Part shown: one piece after another, positions 60,142-64,000 of the stretch
How the letters are laid out: the number at the start of each line of letters is the position of its first letter
Numbering within the stretch: position 1 is the first letter of the stretch
Origin: Streptomyces violascens
GTDB lineage: Bacteria; Actinomycetota; Actinomycetes; Streptomycetales; Streptomycetaceae
Reading direction: 5' to 3'
Length of the DNA stretch: 64,000 nucleotides
Assembly: GCF_014649955.1 (NCBI RefSeq)
Contig: NZ_BMUA01000006.1
Location: 248,001 to 312,000 of the forward strand
The notes under the pieces: model-generated
What the model was told of the DNA's origin: nothing
Database searches by the model: none
Seen by the model: the letters and a program-made list of their open reading frames with translations, nothing else
Program-made: the position numbers and the translations under genes

Positions 60142-60930
60142 ATGGACATCGATCCGAGCCGCCTGGACGGCATCAACGCGCACGAGACCAAGTATCTCTA
60201 CGAGGAGATATTCGTCCGCCGCTCCTATCTTCCCGACCACATCACCCTGCCGGACCGGGCGGTGGTCTTCGACGTCGGGGCGAACATCGGAATGTACTCG
60301 CTGTTCGTACACTCGGTCTGCCCCACCGCGACCGTGTACGCCTTCGAACCCGTCCCTCCGGTCTTCGAGAGGTTGCGTCGCAACGTAGGGGCCCACGGCG
60401 TGGCGGCGAAGCTCTTCCCCTGCGCACTCTCCGATGCCGAGGGAGAAGTGGAGTTCACCTTCTACCCCGGATATTCGACGATGTCGGCGACCGCCTCGCA
60501 CTCGGCCACCGAGACCGACCGGGAATTCATCAAGCGGCAAGTGCTCGCGGAGCCGCAGCGCGAGTTCGGCGACGAACTGGACATCCTGGACGAGATGCTG
60601 GAGTACCAGTTCCGGGAGGTATCCGTCCGCTGCGTCACCCGGCGCCTGTCGGATGTGATCGCCGAACACCGGGTGGAGCGCGTCGACATGCTCAAGGTGG
60701 ACGTCCAGCGCGCCGAGGCCGATGTGCTGCGCGGGGTGGACGAGGAGCACTGGCCACTGATCCGCCGGATCGCCCTGGAGGTGCACGACGAGCCCGGCAC
60801 GGCGACCGAGGGCCGGCTCGGCCTCCTCATCGGAGAGCTGCAGACCCGCGGATTCACGGTGAGCGACCCCAGGGACGACGGCCTGGTGGCCTCGGGCCGC
60901 TACTCGCTGTTCGCGGTACGCGCGGACTGA
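60142..60930 (+). CDS. FkbM-family methyltransferase
   Basis: A 262-residue SAM-dependent methyltransferase. The SAM-binding motif is VFDVGANIGMYSLF, followed by FEPVPPVFERLRRNV; LKVDVQRAEADVLRG matches the FkbM motif near the end. ATG 60142 has AGGAG six bases before it; ATG 60115 is a possible longer start. Family members O- or N-methylate natural products. The target here is not predictable. Confidence 0.93.
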   Translation: MDIDPSRLDGINAHETKYLYEEIFVRRSYLPDHITLPDRAVVFDVGANIGMYSLFVHSVCPTATVYAFEPVPPVFERLRRNVGAHGVAAKLFPCALSDAEGEVEFTFYPGYSTMSATASHSATETDREFIKRQVLAEPQREFGDELDILDEMLEYQFREVSVRCVTRRLSDVIAEHRVERVDMLKVDVQRAEADVLRGVDEEHWPLIRRIALEVHDEPGTATEGRLGLLIGELQTRGFTVSDPRDDGLVASGRYSLFAVRAD

Positions 60931-60984
60931 GCGGGGCCGACGCAGCATCACCGACATCTGTACCGGGAGGCCCCGGTACAGACC

Positions 60985-61017
60985 GGGAGGCCGGCCCCTT
61001 TTCCGGGCCGGCCTCCC
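60985..61017. terminator. Bidirectional terminator
   Basis: 13-bp perfect hairpin GGGAGGCCGGCCC (60985-60997), loop CTTTTCC, complement at 61005-61017, between the convergent methyltransferase and dioxygenase genes. Confidence 0.88.
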
Positions 61018-61038
61018 TTGCGGGTCTGTTCGGCCGTG

Positions 61039-61989
61039 TCACGTCATGGAGACGACGACCCGGCGCTCCCCGGTGAACGCCTCTCGGCCGTGCAGCACCG
61101 ACATATTGTCGACGATCATGATGTCGCCGGGCTGCCAGGGCTCCACCACCTTGTTCGCGGCGGCCGCCGCCCGCACCTGGGCCAGGTCCTCGTCCGAGAG
61201 GGGCGTCCCGTCCCCGAACGTCACCCAGTGCGGCAGGTCCTCGACGCGCTCGATCAACGCGAGCAGGGTGGCGCTCTCATCCCCGGGGAGGTTCGAGGGG
61301 TGCCACTGGTCGGCCTGGTTGAACCAGACGTCGCGCCCGGTGAGCGGGTTGCGGCGGACCGCGGGGCGGCGCTGCGTCACGCGCAGGCCGCCCTCCCCGG
61401 TCCACTCGAAGTCCGCCTCCGCGTCCTTCAGGAACTCCTCCGCGACGGCCCGGTCCTGCGTCTCGAAGGTCGACTGCCAGGACTTGCCGAGCCCGCGACC
61501 ACCGTGCAGATGCTGCCGGTAGACGACCCCGGACTCGAAGCGTCCGCGTACCGCGTCGGGCAGGTCGGCCAGGAGCGCACGGCCGTCGCAGACCGGGGTG
61601 GCGCCCCCGGTCTCGGGGGCGGTCAGACAGCAGAAGAACAGCCGGGTCGGCCAACGGTGCGCGTACGAGAGCTCGTTGTGCAGGGAGATGTCGAAGCGTG
61701 CCGGGTACTCGGTCGAGGTGAAGACCCCGTCGGAGACCGTCATGCGCGGCGTGTTGCCGCCCCGGTAGCTGTCGATGAGGGGGTCGCCGAAGCGGGTGAC
61801 GGCGCGATGGAATTCGTCCGCGTCCGCGATGCCGGCGCCCCGCACCACGACCGCTCCGCACTCGGTGAGCAGCTCCTCCACCCGGCCCCGTACCGCGCGC
61901 AGGCGGTCGCCGTCCCACAGGGACGTACGGGCCCCGGGGTGCAGGATCGCCAGCGTGGTCCCACCCGCCGTGCGCCTCTCCTCCCGCAT
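61039..61989 (-). CDS. SyrP-like Fe(II)/2-oxoglutarate dioxygenase
   Basis: A 316-residue TauD/TfdA-fold oxygenase. The metal site shows His and Glu in SLHNELSYAH (HxE/D) and a distal His in SVLHGREAFTGERR with the 2-oxoglutarate-binding Arg. Segments GRGLGKSWQSTFET, RPAVRRNPLTGRDVWFNQAD and WVTFGDGTPLSDEDL match SyrP, the aspartyl beta-hydroxylase of syringomycin synthesis. It starts one base after the P450 stop, with GGAAGGAG inside that gene, so the two are co-translated. Predicted role: beta-hydroxylation of an NRPS-bound amino acid such as Asp. Confidence 0.9.
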   Translation of the reverse strand: MREERRTAGGTTLAILHPGARTSLWDGDRLRAVRGRVEELLTECGAVVVRGAGIADADEFHRAVTRFGDPLIDSYRGGNTPRMTVSDGVFTSTEYPARFDISLHNELSYAHRWPTRLFFCCLTAPETGGATPVCDGRALLADLPDAVRGRFESGVVYRQHLHGGRGLGKSWQSTFETQDRAVAEEFLKDAEADFEWTGEGGLRVTQRRPAVRRNPLTGRDVWFNQADQWHPSNLPGDESATLLALIERVEDLPHWVTFGDGTPLSDEDLAQVRAAAAANKVVEPWQPGDIMIVDNMSVLHGREAFTGERRVVVSMT

Positions 61990-61990
61990 G

Positions 61991-63232
61991 TCAGCTCGCT
62001 CCTTCCGCGGTGAGCGTGACGGGCAGACCGCTGTAGCCGTACACGAAGTTGGAGTACAGCCGCTGCGGGGGGCCGTCGAGTTCGATGCGGGCGACCCGGG
62101 TGCGCAGCGCCTCGACCATGGCGTTTACATGGACCCGGCCGAGGAAGGCGCCGAGGCAGAAGTGCGGGCCGTGGCCGAAGGCGACGTGCTTGTTGGGGGT
62201 CCGGGCGATGTCGAAGGTGCCCGGGTCGGTGAAGACGTCCTCGTCGAAGTTGGCCGAGCTGTTCCACAGCGTCACCACGTCACCGGCCTTGATCACCTGA
62301 TCGCGGACCGGGACGTCCACCAGGGCGCGGCGCCCGAAGTGCATGGCGGGGGTGGTCCAGCGCATCACTTCCTCGGTGGCGCTGTCCGCGCCCACCTCGC
62401 CGTCCTTCAGCCGGCGCCATTGCTCGGGGTGCTCGCTGAAGGCGATGAGACCGCCGATGGACGACATGCGGCTGGACTCGTCGCCGCCGAGGATGAGGCT
62501 GTAGCAGTTGAAGACGATCTCGTCCTCGGAGAGCGGCTTGCCGTCCACGGTGGCCGTGGCCAGGGCCGATATGACGTCCTCACCCGGGTTTTTGCGCCGC
62601 TTGGCGGCGAGCTCGGAGAAGTAGAGCAGGATCTCGTTGCGGGCCATCACCTCGTCGAGCGCGCTGTCCTCGGAGCTGTGGCGCGACAGCGTCTGGGTGT
62701 TCCACTCCACCAGCCGCTCCCGGTCGCCGGCCGGGATGTCCATGAGGTCGCCGATGGTGTTGATCGGGATGTGGTCGGCGACATCGGTGACGAAGTCCAA
62801 CGAGCCGAGCCGCAGGGCCTGTTCGACCAGTTCGCGGGTACGGCGGTGGATGCCCGCCACGACGGGTTCCAGGACCCGGGGCGAGAACGACTTGAGCATC
62901 AGATTGCGGATCTCGCGGTGCCGCGGCCCGTCGGTGACGGCCAGCATCTTGCGCGACGCCGAGTCCTCGCCCTGCAACAGCGTTACCAGGACGTTGCCCC
63001 GCTCGGAGGTGAAGTCCTTGTTGTTGCGGTAGATGTCCACCACGTCGGCGTACTTGGTGACGGCCCAGAATCCGGGCATGCGGCTGCCGCTCACCGACTG
63101 CCAGTGCACCGGGCTCTGCTCGCGGTAGCGGCGCCACATGGCCTGCGGATCGACGTCGAGGAACGTCTGCGGGTCGGTGAGATCGACGGTGCTCGGCTCC
63201 GGTACGGCGTGCTGCTCCTGAGCAGTGGTCAT
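61991..63232 (-). CDS. Cytochrome P450
   Basis: A 413-residue soluble bacterial P450. The haem-binding loop is FGHGPHFCLGAFLGR, the ExxR motif is EEVMR, and the I-helix reads LILGGDESSRMSS, with Ser in place of the common Thr of the acid-alcohol pair. ATG 63232 gives MTTAQEQHAVPEP; a longer upstream frame is not used. Co-translation with the SyrP-like dioxygenase suggests both tailor the same peptide or its amino-acid precursors. No dedicated ferredoxin gene is nearby. Confidence 0.95.
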   Translation of the reverse strand: MTTAQEQHAVPEPSTVDLTDPQTFLDVDPQAMWRRYREQSPVHWQSVSGSRMPGFWAVTKYADVVDIYRNNKDFTSERGNVLVTLLQGEDSASRKMLAVTDGPRHREIRNLMLKSFSPRVLEPVVAGIHRRTRELVEQALRLGSLDFVTDVADHIPINTIGDLMDIPAGDRERLVEWNTQTLSRHSSEDSALDEVMARNEILLYFSELAAKRRKNPGEDVISALATATVDGKPLSEDEIVFNCYSLILGGDESSRMSSIGGLIAFSEHPEQWRRLKDGEVGADSATEEVMRWTTPAMHFGRRALVDVPVRDQVIKAGDVVTLWNSSANFDEDVFTDPGTFDIARTPNKHVAFGHGPHFCLGAFLGRVHVNAMVEALRTRVARIELDGPPQRLYSNFVYGYSGLPVTLTAEGAS

Positions 63233-63258
63233 GGGTGTCTCCTTCCGGGTTGGGGGGG

Positions 63259-64000
63259 TCAGGAACCAGCGGTGCGGTAGCGGCGCAGGCTCACGGTGAA
63301 ACAGGCCGCGAACAGCACGCCGAGGGTCACCACGATCACCACCCCGGGGTGCTGGGTGGGGAAGCTGCCACCGGCCGCGGCCGGGTTCCCCCACAGGTCA
63401 CGGCAGGCAGCGATCACGGCGCTGACCGGGTTCCACTCCGCGAGCGGTCTGATCGGCGCCGGCATCGTCCTCGGGGAGAGGAAGGCGTTGGACAGGAAGG
63501 GCAGTACGACGACGACGAACGGCGTGACCACGCTGATGGTCTCCACGCCGCGCAGCGTCATCGCGAACAGCACGCCGAGCCAGAGCATGGCGTAGACGAG
63601 GAGCACGATCAGACCGAACCCGGCCAGCACCGAGAAGGCGTCGGTGTGCGGCCGCCAGCCGAGCAGCAGCCCGGCGCCGGTGACGACGACCAGTGCGAGC
63701 AGCCCCACCAGCAGGTCCGCGAAGGTGTGCCCGAACAGCACCGCGGACCGGCTGATCGGCATCGAGCGGAACCGGTCGACCAGACCTCCCCTGAGGTCCA
63801 TCGCCACGGAGATCGCGGTCGGCCCCATACAGGCCAGGGCGACCTGTACCGCACCGCCGGCGAAGACGTACTCGCCGTAACTCCCCCCCGCGGGGGGCGC
63901 GATGGCCCCCCGGAAGAGATAGCCGATCATGATCATCGACACCAGCGGGCTCAGCACCACGCCGAGCACCCGGCCGGGGGCCCGGCCGAGGTGACGCAGC
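63259..64000 (-). CDS. ABC-2 type (DrrB-like) permease, N-terminus off the right edge
   Basis: The visible 247 residues end at 63259. The reading frame stays open to the right edge (LRHLGRAPGRVLGVVLSPLV just before the GTG at 63969), and this is the usual N-terminal sequence of ABC-2 permeases, so the gene is cut by the edge and does not start at 63969. Six hydrophobic helices follow in DrrB order, with the loop LVDRFRSMPISRSAVLFGH. It follows nothing like an ATPase here; the DrrA-type ATPase at 41.0 kb or one beyond the edge may pair with it. Confidence 0.88.
   Translation of the reverse strand, partial: LRHLGRAPGRVLGVVLSPLVSMIMIGYLFRGAIAPPAGGSYGEYVFAGGAVQVALACMGPTAISVAMDLRGGLVDRFRSMPISRSAVLFGHTFADLLVGLLALVVVTGAGLLLGWRPHTDAFSVLAGFGLIVLLVYAMLWLGVLFAMTLRGVETISVVTPFVVVVLPFLSNAFLSPRTMPAPIRPLAEWNPVSAVIAACRDLWGNPAAAGGSFPTQHPGVVIVVTLGVLFAACFTVSLRRYRTAGS

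Noticed and set aside
25181..64000. Identity with the calcium-dependent antibiotic cluster because of DAHP synthase and trp genes
   Set aside because: Gene order differs, and a Trp halogenase, SbnA/SbnB and type II KS/CLF are not part of that cluster as I know it.
1..64000. tRNA, rRNA, CRISPR, insertion sequences, attachment sites
   Set aside because: No cloverleaf-like sequence, repeat-spacer array, transposase, integrase or flanking direct repeats were recognised by eye.

Overview
The window reads as Streptomyces or a close relative. GC content is very high throughout, with strong third-position GC bias and many GTG/TTG starts. Marker genes include typA next to a three-subunit succinate dehydrogenase, a SpoIIE-type phosphatase paired with a stand-alone HATPase, a SARP regulator, and a rare TTA codon in a LysR regulator (bldA-type control). 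No tRNA, rRNA, CRISPR array, transposase or integrase was seen.

Positions 1 to about 25.1 kb look like ordinary chromosome. In order: an oligopeptide ABC importer read leftwards (ATPase cut by the left edge, two permeases, binding lipoprotein); a small secreted four-cysteine protein; typA; a second, unusually long binding lipoprotein; a succinate dehydrogenase operon; a GH18-like lipid- or membrane-anchored protein; a PAS-GAF-SpoIIE-HATPase phosphatase and a partner HATPase; a Nudix hydrolase; a SPOR-like protein; a GntR/UTRA regulator; a DUF4190-type membrane protein; a serpin-like protein; a cupin; a nitrilase-family amidase; and a CsbD-like stress protein.

From 25.18 kb to the right edge almost every gene fits one large, incomplete biosynthetic gene cluster. 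It contains a type II thioesterase; a shikimate/tryptophan supply block (class II DAHP synthase, TrpE, TrpG, TrpD, TrpC); SARP, LysR, MocR and ArsR-like regulators; a small reducing type II PKS set (ACP, KS, CLF, KR) with a DsbA-fold isomerase; an MbtH-like protein; a DrrA-type ATPase; and a five-gene sensor/ABC operon. Further right come a tryptophan halogenase with antiporter and flavin reductase, the 2,3-diaminopropionate pair SbnB/SbnA, an MMPL exporter, an acyl-AMP ligase, a carrier protein, an Sfp-type phosphopantetheinyl transferase, an FkbM methyltransferase, a SyrP-like dioxygenase, a P450 and an ABC-2 permease cut by the right edge.

Taken together this predicts a nonribosomal lipopeptide with an unsaturated acyl chain from a reducing type II PKS, a probably 5-chlorinated tryptophan, a 2,3-diaminopropionate residue and a beta-hydroxylated amino acid. 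No NRPS module lies in the window, so the assembly line should be beyond the right edge; MbtH, the thioesterase and the PPTase imply it. The most unusual points are an acyl-AMP ligase lacking the A8 hinge region, a frameshifted nucleoside-deoxyribosyltransferase-like gene just before it, a duplicated regulator/small membrane protein module, and a five-gene operon chained by 4-base overlaps.
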